Virus record (IMG/VR): IMGVR_UViG_3300025127_006147 | Location: 124,001-188,000 of that record | Strand: one strand, 5' to 3' | Origin: a virus | DNA length: 64,000 nucleotides | Shown here: positions 24,941 to 32,893 of the stretch, piece after piece | Layout: every line of letters starts with the position of its first letter | Position numbering within the stretch: position 1 is the first letter of the stretch | Program-made: the position numbers and the translations under genes | Notes under the pieces: model-generated | What the model saw: only the letters and a program-made list of their open reading frames with translations | Databases searched by the model: none | What the model was told of the DNA's origin: nothing

Positions 24941-25159
24941 TTATTTTTCTACTTCTCTTTTTAGATACCAAAGAGCTTTCTCTAAATCTTGTTTAATGTC
25001 ATCTTTTTTACCTGCACGTGAAATATATTTAACCACATTCCCCAGATTAAAATTTAAGTCCCATGCTTCAATAACTTTTATAGCTTCATATAGGTTATCT
25101 TCTCCACCATAATGTTTTGGGTGATTTACCCAGTTACTTTGAGGTTTCTTCGTCATCAT
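24941..25159 (-). CDS. DUF3310 protein (T7 gp1.7-like)
   Basis: A 72-residue DUF3310 domain: VNHPKHYGGEDNLYEAIKVI, then NLGNVVKYISRAGKKDD and DLEKALWYLKREVE. This is a widespread small phage family related to the T7 gp1.7 nucleotide kinase; enzymatic activity is shown for gp1.7 and only inferred here. It is the last gene of a three-gene leftward operon, overlapping the gene before it by 26 bases. Confidence 0.85.
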   Translation of the reverse strand: MMTKKPQSNWVNHPKHYGGEDNLYEAIKVIEAWDLNFNLGNVVKYISRAGKKDDIKQDLEKALWYLKREVEK

Positions 25160-25460
25160 TTGATACTGACATTAATACATCTTTATATTCCTTTTCTAAG
25201 TCACCTATTAAATCTAAAACTCTATTAGTTAGGTCCTCTACCTTTTTAACATCTGTTTTAAGTACACTAATTAATTCTACTTTAGTTTCTATATCTCCAG
25301 GTAATACTAATACCTTATAACCAAATTGTTCAGAAAGACCCTTTGCAAAAGCTTGTAGTTCTTCTTGTGGAGGAACTCTTAATAGTTGAACCACCAAAAT
25401 AGGTTCATATTTTTCATTTAATAAATCTTCTAATTTAGACAGTAGTTTTTTCTCTTCCAT
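25134..25460 (-). CDS. Hypothetical protein
   Basis: A 108-residue alternating alpha/beta protein (YEPILVVQLLRVP, YKVLVLPGDIETKVELISVL) of unknown family, middle gene of the DUF3310 operon. It overlaps both neighbours by 26 bases. Early or middle expression is likely because no TATTTAT motif lies upstream. Confidence 0.65.
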   Translation of the reverse strand: MEEKKLLSKLEDLLNEKYEPILVVQLLRVPPQEELQAFAKGLSEQFGYKVLVLPGDIETKVELISVLKTDVKKVEDLTNRVLDLIGDLEKEYKDVLMSVSNDDEETSK

Positions 25461-25674
25461 TTTTTTCTTTTAATATTAATTCTGCAATTTTATTCCATTT
25501 TTCAGGTAAGTTTAATTTTTCACTCAATAATACATCAACAATTTCAGAAGATAAATCATCTTCGGTTATTAATGCGTCTGCTCCACCTATATACTTTTCT
25601 AAACCTAACAGACCTCGGTCCTCGTAAACTCGTATAATGTTATCTTTATTTAACCACCTTTTATGAAAACTCAT
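25435..25674 (-). CDS. Hypothetical protein
   Basis: A 79-residue acidic protein starting MSFHKRWLNKDN at the ATG at 25674; a longer form from a TTG at 25704 is less likely because it would lie in the divergent promoter region. First gene of the DUF3310 operon. No family recognised. Confidence 0.6.
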   Translation of the reverse strand: MSFHKRWLNKDNIIRVYEDRGLLGLEKYIGGADALITEDDLSSEIVDVLLSEKLNLPEKWNKIAELILKEKNGREKTTV

Positions 25675-25691
25675 ATTTTTTTTAGATTTTA

Positions 25692-25722
25692 TTTGTATTA
25701 CCAAATTAATTTATTATATTTG
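25692..25722 (+). promoter_or_regulatory. Bacteroidota-type promoter for DUF932 gene
   Basis: TTTG (25692-25695), 19 bases, TATATTTG (25715-25722). A perfect match to TTTG-N19-TAnnTTTG. The leader to the ATG at 25763 is about 35 bases and A-rich. Confidence 0.85.
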
Positions 25723-25762
25723 TACTGTAATCATATTAATAAACACGAATAAATAAATAAAA

Positions 25763-26545
25763 ATGGTAGAAAAAATTATGGAACCTCTAACAAAAACTCA
25801 CATCGAATCAGTAGCACCTTCAGTATACGCTACATCACCCTCAACTAATGTCTCTGACAAATACAGTTTTATCCCAACAACCCAAATAATGAATGATTTG
25901 GGACAAGAAGGTTGGCAAGTTTATGACGCTAGTCAACGTAACTCTAGAACTGGACAAGGAATGTTTACTAAACATATGTTGAGATTTAGAAACAATGATG
26001 TACCTATGGTAGACGGTATTGTTCCAGAAATCGTTCTAACTAATTCACACGATGGTCGAAACGCTTTTAACCTACACGCTGGACTATTTCGTTTAGTTTG
26101 TTCTAACGGACTGGTAATCGCTGACCAAACTTTTGAAAAAGTAAAAATTAAACATCAATGGTATAACCTTAACGATGTTCAAGAAATTACAGATAAAGTA
26201 GTAACTTCAATTCCTAAAATTATGGGTTGTGTAGATAACTTCAAAAAAACTAACCTAACTGAGGCAGCTAAAAAAGATTTCGCTAAAAAAGCTATCCTTA
26301 CTCGTTGGAAAGATGGTCAAGATTATCTACCTCTATCTGAAATCCTTAAACCAACCAGAGGTGCAGACCAAGGAAATAAACTTTGGGAAGTATTCAATAT
26401 CATCCAAGAGAAAATTATTCGTGGGGGAATTACATACTACTTGGCTTCGGGAAGACAACAAACTGTTCGAGAGTTGACCAACATTGACCAACGATTAAAC
26501 GTCAACAAAAAACTTTGGACACTAGCGGAAGAGTATGTGTCGTAA
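25763..26545 (+). CDS. DUF932 family protein
   Basis: A 260-residue protein of the phage/plasmid DUF932 family: YSFIPTTQIMNDLGQEGWQV, MLRFRNND, IPEIVLTNSHDGRNAFNLHAG-type core with GLFRLVCSNGLVIAD (residues about 110-124). The function of DUF932 is not established; members are common in phages, plasmids and near restriction loci. It has its own perfect promoter and a strong terminator, so it is a monocistronic unit. Its codon use is slightly richer in C-ending codons than neighbours, suggesting high expression. Confidence 0.85.
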   Translation: MVEKIMEPLTKTHIESVAPSVYATSPSTNVSDKYSFIPTTQIMNDLGQEGWQVYDASQRNSRTGQGMFTKHMLRFRNNDVPMVDGIVPEIVLTNSHDGRNAFNLHAGLFRLVCSNGLVIADQTFEKVKIKHQWYNLNDVQEITDKVVTSIPKIMGCVDNFKKTNLTEAAKKDFAKKAILTRWKDGQDYLPLSEILKPTRGADQGNKLWEVFNIIQEKIIRGGITYYLASGRQQTVRELTNIDQRLNVNKKLWTLAEEYVS

Positions 26546-26569
26546 AAAGTTAAAACTTATTTAATAAAA

Positions 26570-26596
26570 AAAACCCTCCTACTGGAGGGTTTTTTC
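26570..26596. terminator. Bidirectional Rho-independent terminator
   Basis: AAAACCCTCC, TACT loop, GGAGGGTTTT, flanked by A-tract on the left and T-tract on the right. It can end both the DUF932 gene and the convergent gene at 26614. Confidence 0.9.
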
Positions 26597-26613
26597 GTTT
26601 AGATTGGTACTAC

Positions 26614-27030
26614 TTAAAAGGTATAGGATAAACCAATATTAATTGCTCCATCTCTATCCCCATTTTCGTTTTCTTTTAAACCAACATTATATCTAGGTTC
26701 AAAACACAACCCTTTCCACACATCTAGTGAATAACCAAGACCTAATTCCATATTGTCTATTACTTCTTCGGTTGGAGCTTGTATTGTTACAAATACATTT
26801 TCTTTCCATAAGTAACGACTATACAAATCATAGTCTTCACCATTCTTTACTAGTCCAAAAAAACAGTTATCAGCTACTTTGTAAGCTATACCTATATTTT
26901 CAGTGAAATTGGATGTTCCCCATTCTTCTCCTTCTCCAGGTTCTGTAACAGTAGTTACTGTTAAAAAGTTTTGTGAAAAAGAGAACAATGATAATGAACA
27001 TATAATGAAGGTTAAAAATAATTTTTTCAT
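26614..27030 (-). CDS. Secreted outer-membrane beta-barrel-like protein
   Basis: A 138-residue protein with a clear signal peptide MKKLFLTFIICSLSLFSFSQ (cleavage likely after SFSQ, a typical Bacteroidota end). The mature part alternates strands and ends NIGLSYTF with a terminal Phe, the usual signal for outer-membrane insertion. It could change the host surface, for example block superinfection; that is inference. Not a known porin by sequence. Confidence 0.75.
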   Translation of the reverse strand: MKKLFLTFIICSLSLFSFSQNFLTVTTVTEPGEGEEWGTSNFTENIGIAYKVADNCFFGLVKNGEDYDLYSRYLWKENVFVTIQAPTEEVIDNMELGLGYSLDVWKGLCFEPRYNVGLKENENGDRDGAINIGLSYTF

Positions 27031-27109
27031 AGTTTTAATCTTCTTTAATTTTTTATACTTTATTTTTTATTAAAGAGGAAAATAAAATAAAAAACCTCTT
27101 ATATATCAA

Positions 27110-27129
27110 GCCTCGGAATTAACCGAGGC
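27110..27129. repeat. Inverted repeat / possible terminator of 27146 gene
   Basis: GCCTCGG, six bases, CCGAGGC is a perfect 7-bp stem just downstream of the leftward gene ending at 27146. It lacks a T-run directly after it; a second stem (27073-27078 with 27095-27100) follows. Confidence 0.5.
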
Positions 27130-27145
27130 CTAATATAACATCATC

Positions 27146-27370
27146 TTATTTTCTGTCAATGATTTTTAACAGGAGAATTACAGCGATAAGTCCTACAAAC
27201 CCAGAATTCCCTAAAGAATCGATAAGTCCAGTAACATTACCCACTACATCCATACCAAAAACTGGTCCACCGAATAATACTTGGACTAATACGCCTACTG
27301 ATAAGAAAGTAATCAATAAATCTGATACTCCCGTAAAAAATCCTTTAATCATACCAAAAACATTTTCCAT
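27146..27370 (-). CDS. Small two-helix membrane protein
   Basis: A 74-residue protein with hydrophobic segments at about 14-38 and 52-70 and a Gly-rich hinge (FGGPVFGMD). It ends IIDRK. Size and topology would fit a class II holin, but it is not beside a lysozyme and has no specific motif. The roughly 290 bases between it and the next rightward gene (27371-27627) hold only AT-rich sequence with small palindromes and a promoter at the end. Confidence 0.65.
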   Translation of the reverse strand: MENVFGMIKGFFTGVSDLLITFLSVGVLVQVLFGGPVFGMDVVGNVTGLIDSLGNSGFVGLIAVILLLKIIDRK

Positions 27371-27627
27371 TTTACATTTTTTTATTTAAAGGTTTAGGTA
27401 CATACACGTGCTCTGTACTAGTGTTAAGAAATACTAGTTTCCTGTTCACTACTCAAATAATTAAGAACTTAATTTAAAAAAATTAAAACTGTAAAGATAT
27501 TTTTTTTATCGTAAATCTTTATAAAAAACCTATATGTTGAGTTTTGATTTAAGTAACCTTTAATTTTTTTATTAATAATGACAGTTGATAGTCTTGTAAA
27601 AACTATTTTTTTACGACAAAAAATAGG

Positions 27628-27659
27628 TTTGTTTCTATAAAATTTTTTACCTATATTTG
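27628..27659 (+). promoter_or_regulatory. Bacteroidota-type promoter, 4 bases from ATG
   Basis: TTTG (27628-27631), 20 bases, TATATTTG (27652-27659). The ATG at 27664 is four bases later, so the expected transcript starts at or beside the start codon (leaderless). Confidence 0.8.
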
Positions 27660-27663
27660 TTTT

Positions 27664-29580
27664 ATGAGTAAAAAAACCACAAAATGGGAAACAATTTTTA
27701 AAGATGTAGACGAAAAATTTGAACTATTATCTTATGAAGACAGTAATTTAATTCCCACAGACAATAATCAAAACGAAGAAGAAGAAGTGTTTGCCTTGAA
27801 TGGTAATAGAGTAATCACTCGACCACTTAGTGACCAGTGGGCAAAAAAAACTAGTGTACCTTACGTGCAAAAAAAAGATGTTAAGGGTATAAAACATGTG
27901 GAGGTGGGGTTCTTTACACCTAAAAGTGATATCCAATTTATAGGGGAGAAAGAGTGGTTAGAAAAATCTGTGGACATACTCAATAGTGCTTTGGTTAGGA
28001 GAACAACACTAGTCTTAGAAAAAAATGAAGATAAGATTAAATTATCTCTATTTAATTTTTGTAAAAGTAGAAGTGTCGGTCATAGGTATTTTGCTAAACA
28101 AAGTAATGACATTCACATTACCTTTAATTTAAAAACTAAAAACTTTTATATAACTACTTCTACTTTTGTTAATAGACGTAAAAGAACTAGTACAACCAAG
28201 AACGATTTTTCAAAAATTATAAACATAATTAACCCTTTAAAGTTCATTAATACATTTGGTGGGTTAGTACACCCCACCCAAACTACAGCAAGTAACTCAT
28301 TTTATCCGCTACATCGACCAACACCCAAAGTAGAACCCATAAAAGCGTTGATAGAATTAGTAGAAGAATTAGATGTGGATATTAGTGTGGTTCCACATGA
28401 TATCAATTCCCCCTCTGAACTATTAAGTCAAATTATTGTAAAATGGTTTGTTAAAGTATGGGGAATTAAAACTTCCAACGATTACACTTATTATTTACTC
28501 AAACATTATCCTGGGATTAAAAAGTTAAGAAAATATGATATGAACTTAATTCATACTATATTAGGTGAAAGAGAACTTAAAGGTAAGTTTTACAATAAAT
28601 TACTTAATCTAGAACCAGAGATTAATATAACAGACCTACACTTCCTCCAAAAAACTTTAGGTGATGATGGGGTAAAAAGAATATCGACCCATCTACTAGC
28701 TTATAGTAAAAATTTTGAGGATAGTAAGTTTACTCAACCAGAACATTTAATTACTAATATTGGTTATTGTGATGAACTATCCAAGTATGAGAAAAATAAT
28801 ATAATCAATATATACAATACCTGTAAAGACCCTACACGTATTGGAGGTTTTATAGATTTACTGTTAGACCATTTTAAAATTAAAAATAAACTACAAGGAT
28901 ACGGTATTCTTAAAAAGATAAAAGCTAAAACCTTGGATAAATTTAATGAGGAACATAGTGAATGGTCTAATTTACTTCATGAATGTGAAAGAACCACACA
29001 AGTCAATTATATCTACCCTAATGATTTTATTACTCACATAGAAAAACCTATACAATTAGATGGTGATATATATTTTGTAAAAGTATTAAAGGACGATAAT
29101 GATTATTTTAAAGAAGGGCAAATACAAAATCACTGTGTACGAACTTATTTGGATAAATACAAAAGTATTATAATTTCAGTAAGAAAAAATCACGAAAGTG
29201 GGATGGAAAGAATGACCTGTGAATTTGTTAGTAATTCTGAAATTACCAACATTAGACATATTAAAGATTATTCCAACACACCAACCCTGGTTCAAGCTAG
29301 AATGAAATATAATAATAATCCAGTAGGTAATTGGGAAGTCGCTATGAAAGTTTTACGAAAAGAGTTTTTAGATTATACTTGCAAACCTAGAAATAATACA
29401 AGACCTATTATTAAAATAAGTAATAAAATGACAAACCACATTGAGACTTTAAAATATGATGTGAAGGTTAATAGGTATATAAGTGATGATGAGGTAATCC
29501 GCCAAGACCCAAATGTTACTTTACCTACAATACCTAGAGTTAGACATGAAAATTATATGAGAGATGATTTACCTTTTTAA
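27664..29580 (+). CDS. PcfJ-like protein
   Basis: A 638-residue protein whose C-terminal third resembles the PcfJ family of plasmids and phages: QIQNHCVRTYLDKYKSIIIS (residues about 486-506) followed by MERMTCEFV and ITNIRHIKDYSN, the Cys/Tyr and Arg strands typical of the fold. The N-terminal 450 residues are helical and unassigned. PcfJ function is unknown; it is encoded with conjugation genes in Enterococcus plasmids. No other start codon lies near, so a leaderless start at 27664 is likely. The same Cys-x-hydrophobic-x-Tyr layout is remotely like the GAGTKWCT module, which I regard as unproven. Confidence 0.75.
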   Translation: MSKKTTKWETIFKDVDEKFELLSYEDSNLIPTDNNQNEEEEVFALNGNRVITRPLSDQWAKKTSVPYVQKKDVKGIKHVEVGFFTPKSDIQFIGEKEWLEKSVDILNSALVRRTTLVLEKNEDKIKLSLFNFCKSRSVGHRYFAKQSNDIHITFNLKTKNFYITTSTFVNRRKRTSTTKNDFSKIINIINPLKFINTFGGLVHPTQTTASNSFYPLHRPTPKVEPIKALIELVEELDVDISVVPHDINSPSELLSQIIVKWFVKVWGIKTSNDYTYYLLKHYPGIKKLRKYDMNLIHTILGERELKGKFYNKLLNLEPEINITDLHFLQKTLGDDGVKRISTHLLAYSKNFEDSKFTQPEHLITNIGYCDELSKYEKNNIINIYNTCKDPTRIGGFIDLLLDHFKIKNKLQGYGILKKIKAKTLDKFNEEHSEWSNLLHECERTTQVNYIYPNDFITHIEKPIQLDGDIYFVKVLKDDNDYFKEGQIQNHCVRTYLDKYKSIIISVRKNHESGMERMTCEFVSNSEITNIRHIKDYSNTPTLVQARMKYNNNPVGNWEVAMKVLRKEFLDYTCKPRNNTRPIIKISNKMTNHIETLKYDVKVNRYISDDEVIRQDPNVTLPTIPRVRHENYMRDDLPF

Positions 29581-29586
29581 TCATAA

Positions 29587-29598
29587 TTTGTATATTTT
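29587..29598 (+). promoter_or_regulatory. Possible weak promoter -7 element for glutamine synthetase operon
   Basis: TATATTTT (29591-29598) in the 48-base gap before 29629 resembles TAnnTTTG with one mismatch. The -33 part lies in the previous gene and is poor. Confidence 0.35.
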
Positions 29599-29628
29599 CT
29601 TAAAATAAATTTTTTTATAACAAATAAG

Positions 29629-30708
29629 ATGAAAGTAAAATTAGAGTACATTTGGTTGGACGGAAATGAACCAACACAAAAATTAAGAAGTAAAACCAAA
29701 GTTTGGGATTATGACCCAATGAATAATCCTAAGATGCAAACTAAAAGAACTATGGCATATAACGGTAGAGTGATACCTTGTCCTGAGGAATTACCTAACT
29801 GGAGTTTTGATGGTTCTTCTACACAACAAGCTATAGGGAATAGTTCAGATTGTATACTTAAACCAGTTCACGTTATAATGGACCCACAAAGATTAGATGG
29901 TTATCTAGTAATGTGTGAAGTTCTTAATTCAGACGGGACACCACACGTTAGTAATAAAAGGCATGACTTAATAGATGATGACCAGTACTGGTTTGGATTT
30001 GAACAAGAGTATACTTTAACTAAAACGGGAGGAGTTCCTCTAGGTTTCCCAGTTGAAGGTTTCCCTAAACCACAAGGAGATTACTATTGTGGTATTGGAG
30101 CGGAAAATGTCGTTGGACGTGATATAGTGGAAGAACACTTACAAGTTTGTTTAGAGGCTAATCTTAACATAACTGGAACCAATGCTGAAGTTATGTTAGG
30201 ACAATGGGAATACCAGTTGTTTTCTGAAGGGGCAAAAAAAGCTAGTGATGAATTGTGGTTATCTCGTTTCCTTTTAATGAGACTTACGGAAAAATATGAT
30301 TTGAAAGTAGATTTTACCCCTAAACCAGTAGAGGGAGATTGGAATGGTTCAGGACTTCACGTTAATTTCTCAAGTGACTTAACTAGAGAAGTGGGAGGTG
30401 ATGAAATGTTTAACTCTATTTGTGAAGAAATGGGAAAAAACCATAAAGAACACATTGATGTTTATGGTGAAGAAAATGAAAAAAGATTAACTGGTTTACA
30501 CGAAACACAACATATTAGTAAATTTAGTTATGGGGTAAGTGATAGAGGAGCTAGTATTCGTATTCCTATTTCTACTGTAGAAAATAACTGGAAAGGTTAT
30601 TTAGAAGATAGAAGACCAGCGAGTAATGCGGACCCTTATTTGTTAACCAGAACAATTTACGCTAGTCTAGTGAGAGCCGAAAATAAATTTAGAACAATAG
30701 AAGTATAA
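29629..30708 (+). CDS. glnII: Type II glutamine synthetase
   Basis: ATP-dependent synthesis of glutamine from glutamate and ammonia. At 359 residues and with LEYIWLDG, LPNWSFDGSSTQQA, YWFGFEQEYTL (metal-binding Glu), GDWNGSGLHVNFS and DRRPASNADPYLL, it matches the short, eukaryote-like GSII rather than the about 470-residue GSI or 700-residue GSIII usual in Bacteroidota. All substrate and metal motifs are present, so it should be active. It heads an operon with three thioredoxin-fold genes (spacing 2, 2 and 1 bases). For a phage this is a rare auxiliary metabolic gene, presumably feeding nitrogen to nucleotide synthesis. Confidence 0.93.
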   Translation: MKVKLEYIWLDGNEPTQKLRSKTKVWDYDPMNNPKMQTKRTMAYNGRVIPCPEELPNWSFDGSSTQQAIGNSSDCILKPVHVIMDPQRLDGYLVMCEVLNSDGTPHVSNKRHDLIDDDQYWFGFEQEYTLTKTGGVPLGFPVEGFPKPQGDYYCGIGAENVVGRDIVEEHLQVCLEANLNITGTNAEVMLGQWEYQLFSEGAKKASDELWLSRFLLMRLTEKYDLKVDFTPKPVEGDWNGSGLHVNFSSDLTREVGGDEMFNSICEEMGKNHKEHIDVYGEENEKRLTGLHETQHISKFSYGVSDRGASIRIPISTVENNWKGYLEDRRPASNADPYLLTRTIYASLVRAENKFRTIEV

Positions 30709-30710
30709 CA

Positions 30711-30989
30711 ATGAAATTAACTTTATTTAGTCAATGGGAATGTAAAACTTGTCTAGCTTTAAAAGATAAATTAAAAGACGAAAACCTACCTTATAAATTA
30801 ATAGAAGTTCTAGAACATCTAGAGTTGTGGGAGGGAATAAGACAACAACAATTAAAAGTAGACCCTAGTAGTATAATGTATACACCTACACTATTAGTAG
30901 AAAATAATGGAAAAGCTACATATGTTTCCGCTGGTAGAGATTTTGATACAGTTGAAGAGGCATTAGACAAACTAAAACAATATTTATAA
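30711..30989 (+). CDS. Glutaredoxin/thioredoxin-fold protein (CKTC)
   Basis: A 92-residue thioredoxin-fold protein: strand KLTLFSQWE, active site CKTC (residues about 12-15), and the cis-Pro loop MYTPTLLVEN. The second gene of the glutamine synthetase operon. Redox partner unknown; reduction of ribonucleotide reductase is the usual phage role. Confidence 0.8.
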   Translation: MKLTLFSQWECKTCLALKDKLKDENLPYKLIEVLEHLELWEGIRQQQLKVDPSSIMYTPTLLVENNGKATYVSAGRDFDTVEEALDKLKQYL

Positions 30990-30991
30990 TT

Positions 30992-31303
30992 ATGGAATTA
31001 ACAGATAATACATTAAAGACTACATTGAAAGACAATAAAGTAGTCTTAGTAGATTTTTGGGCAGAGTGGTGTGGACCGTGTAGAGTATTAGGACCCACAA
31101 TTGAAGAACTTGAAATAGATTTTAAAGATAAAGCTATTGTAGGTAAAGTTAATGTTACGGATAATCCAGAAGTTTCTTCCCAATACAAAGTAAGAAGTAT
31201 ACCTACTGTTATTATATACAAAAATGGTGAGGAAGTGGAAAGATTAGTGGGATTAAGAGACAAAACATTCTATAAAGATAAAATTAATTACTATTTAAAT
31301 TAA
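30992..31303 (+). CDS. trxA: Thioredoxin
   Basis: A 103-residue canonical thioredoxin: VDFWAEWCGPCRVLGPTIEE with the WCGPC active site (about residues 28-32), the KVNVTDNPEVSSQYKVRSIP segment with cis-Pro, and a final helix. Complete length for the family. Disulfide reductase for ribonucleotide reductase or, as in T7, a polymerase factor. Third gene of the operon. Confidence 0.95.
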   Translation: MELTDNTLKTTLKDNKVVLVDFWAEWCGPCRVLGPTIEELEIDFKDKAIVGKVNVTDNPEVSSQYKVRSIPTVIIYKNGEEVERLVGLRDKTFYKDKINYYLN

Positions 31304-31304
31304 A

Positions 31305-31577
31305 ATGAAAACATTATTAATATATTCAGAGGAAGGATGTCCGTGGTGTACTAAAATGAAAGCTATGTTAGAAGAAAATGGTATAAAATTTTTAGTAAGG
31401 GACATTGATAGATATGATAAAGAATGGGAAAAAGTTAGTAAAGAAGCTAAAACTGACTATATACCCACCGCATGTATAGTAGACCACCAAGAAAAAAGTA
31501 AAACTTATTTAACACCAGATGTAGATTTCGAAGAAATTGAAGAAGGTGTAGAAAAAATTAAAATATTAATGAAATAA
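31305..31577 (+). CDS. Glutaredoxin (CPWC)
   Basis: A 90-residue glutaredoxin-like protein: LLIYSEEGCPWCTKMKAMLE with CPWC at about residues 13-16, then YIPTACIV with the cis-Pro. Fourth gene of the operon; the next gene starts on its last base. Confidence 0.88.
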   Translation: MKTLLIYSEEGCPWCTKMKAMLEENGIKFLVRDIDRYDKEWEKVSKEAKTDYIPTACIVDHQEKSKTYLTPDVDFEEIEEGVEKIKILMK

Positions 31578-32188
31578 TGGGATTAGATATTTCATATTAC
31601 CCCAATGTAAAACGTATACCTGATGAAGAAGTTCCAGAAGGTGTAGAAGCATTCAACAAAGAGTATGAGGAGTGGGAAAAAAAGAGATTTAATGAAGGTA
31701 ATAACACTTACTTATATTATTTAGACCCAGACCGGGGTTATTTTGGAGGTCATATGAAAGGTATAGAACCTGGTTGGTATGAAGTCCCACGAGATGATAG
31801 TAGTGTTAATTATTTTAGAGCGGGAAGTTATTCTGGATATAATAATTGGAGAAATGACCTTGCATTAGCTGCAGGATATGAAGGAGGAGCTGAAGAAGTG
31901 TGGTCAATGAGTGACCGACTCTATGAACCAGATAGTCCACCATTTTTAGAATTAATTAACTTTTCAGATTCAGAGGGCGTAATAGGTCCTGACGTAAGTA
32001 AAAAACTTTATAATGATTTTGTTAATTACGAAAACAAAATTAAACAAGAAGTAGATAGGTGGTATCTTAAAATACATCCAGAAAAAGCATATGGTGTAGA
32101 TGACACTAAATGGTTTTTATCTAAATATGAAGATTGGAAAAAAGCTTTTGAATCCGCATCCAAGGGTGGATTCGTTTCTTTCCACTAA
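31577..32188 (+). CDS. Hypothetical protein
   Basis: A 203-residue acidic, aromatic-rich protein beginning MGLDISYYPNVKRIPDEEVP. The MGLDxxxY opening and the later YFRAGSYSGYNNWRNDLA recall a widespread, uncharacterised family in phages and bacteria, but I cannot name it. It overlaps the glutaredoxin gene by one base. Confidence 0.7.
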   Translation: MGLDISYYPNVKRIPDEEVPEGVEAFNKEYEEWEKKRFNEGNNTYLYYLDPDRGYFGGHMKGIEPGWYEVPRDDSSVNYFRAGSYSGYNNWRNDLALAAGYEGGAEEVWSMSDRLYEPDSPPFLELINFSDSEGVIGPDVSKKLYNDFVNYENKIKQEVDRWYLKIHPEKAYGVDDTKWFLSKYEDWKKAFESASKGGFVSFH

Positions 32189-32235
32189 CCCTTGTCTATT
32201 CATTTTATTTTTCTTATTATTTTATCAAACATAAA

Positions 32236-32511
32236 ATGATGACCGAAGAAAATACAACCCTAGAACATATCAGAGAATTAAATCCCGAAGCTATAGTATT
32301 AGATGGTTTAGATGACGCTATAGTTGGAGTAGGACATTCAAAAGATTTAGAACCTAGGTTGATTTATTCAGTTAACATTATTATATTAACCCTTATGAAA
32401 CGTGACAAAATGACATTACCTGAAGCTAGAGAATTTTATGACTATAACATAGCTGATGGTTATTTCGGAAATCACGGACCCATATTTTTAGAATTACCCA
32501 GTAACAATTAA
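32236..32511 (+). CDS. Small conserved-type phage protein
   Basis: A 91-residue protein with LNPEAIVLDGLDDAIVGVGH and LPEAREFYDYNIADGYFGNH followed by GPIFLEL. The D-G-x-D-x-A-I-x-G and E-x-x-x-Y-N-x-x-G-x-x-G-x-x-x-P-x-F pattern is one I associate with small accessory phage proteins of unknown role. Start could be 32236 or 32239. Confidence 0.7.
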   Translation: MMTEENTTLEHIRELNPEAIVLDGLDDAIVGVGHSKDLEPRLIYSVNIIILTLMKRDKMTLPEAREFYDYNIADGYFGNHGPIFLELPSNN

Positions 32512-32526
32512 AAAAAATTATCAAAC

Positions 32527-32757
32527 ATGGACGGAAAACAATTAATGTACAACGCACTCAAAACTCAATGTGAAGCAGAAAAAGCAGAAGCTGAGTTCAC
32601 ACTTAACAACTACATGATGAACAGTGTAGGGATTGGGGAACACCCACAACAAGTTGAAGAAGCTATGGCAGCTTTGGATAAACTTGCTGCAGCTAATGAC
32701 AAAATAGAAAATCTGGAAAGATTTATTGAAAAAGATAGAATGCACGGAACCAGATAA
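32527..32757 (+). CDS. Small coiled-coil protein
   Basis: A 76-residue Ala/Glu-rich helical protein (ALKTQCEAEKAEAEFTLNNY, AMAALDKLAAANDKIENLER), probably a coiled-coil dimer. Followed directly by a terminator. Function unknown. Confidence 0.7.
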   Translation: MDGKQLMYNALKTQCEAEKAEAEFTLNNYMMNSVGIGEHPQQVEEAMAALDKLAAANDKIENLERFIEKDRMHGTR

Positions 32758-32775
32758 AAAAAAAATTAAAAAAAA

Positions 32776-32809
32776 TACCCTCTGGGGGTTGACGGAGGGA
32801 TATTTTTTT
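32776..32809 (+). terminator. Rho-independent terminator
   Basis: CCCTC (32778-32782) pairs with GAGGG (32795-32799), extended by T-G and G-C pairs, followed by a T7 tract. Ends the 32236-32757 unit before the Ro60-like gene. Confidence 0.75.
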
Positions 32810-32893
32810 ATATAATTGAAGGACGTTAGTGACTTTTACTATTTTATTAACTACTTATAATACTATTCAAAAATTACTTTAACACTAGAAACT

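Noticed and set aside
27371-27627. A third structured RNA in the AT-rich gap
   Set aside because: Only short palindromes such as ATTAAG/CTTAAT are seen, without a stable multi-helix fold, the shared motif or a terminator.
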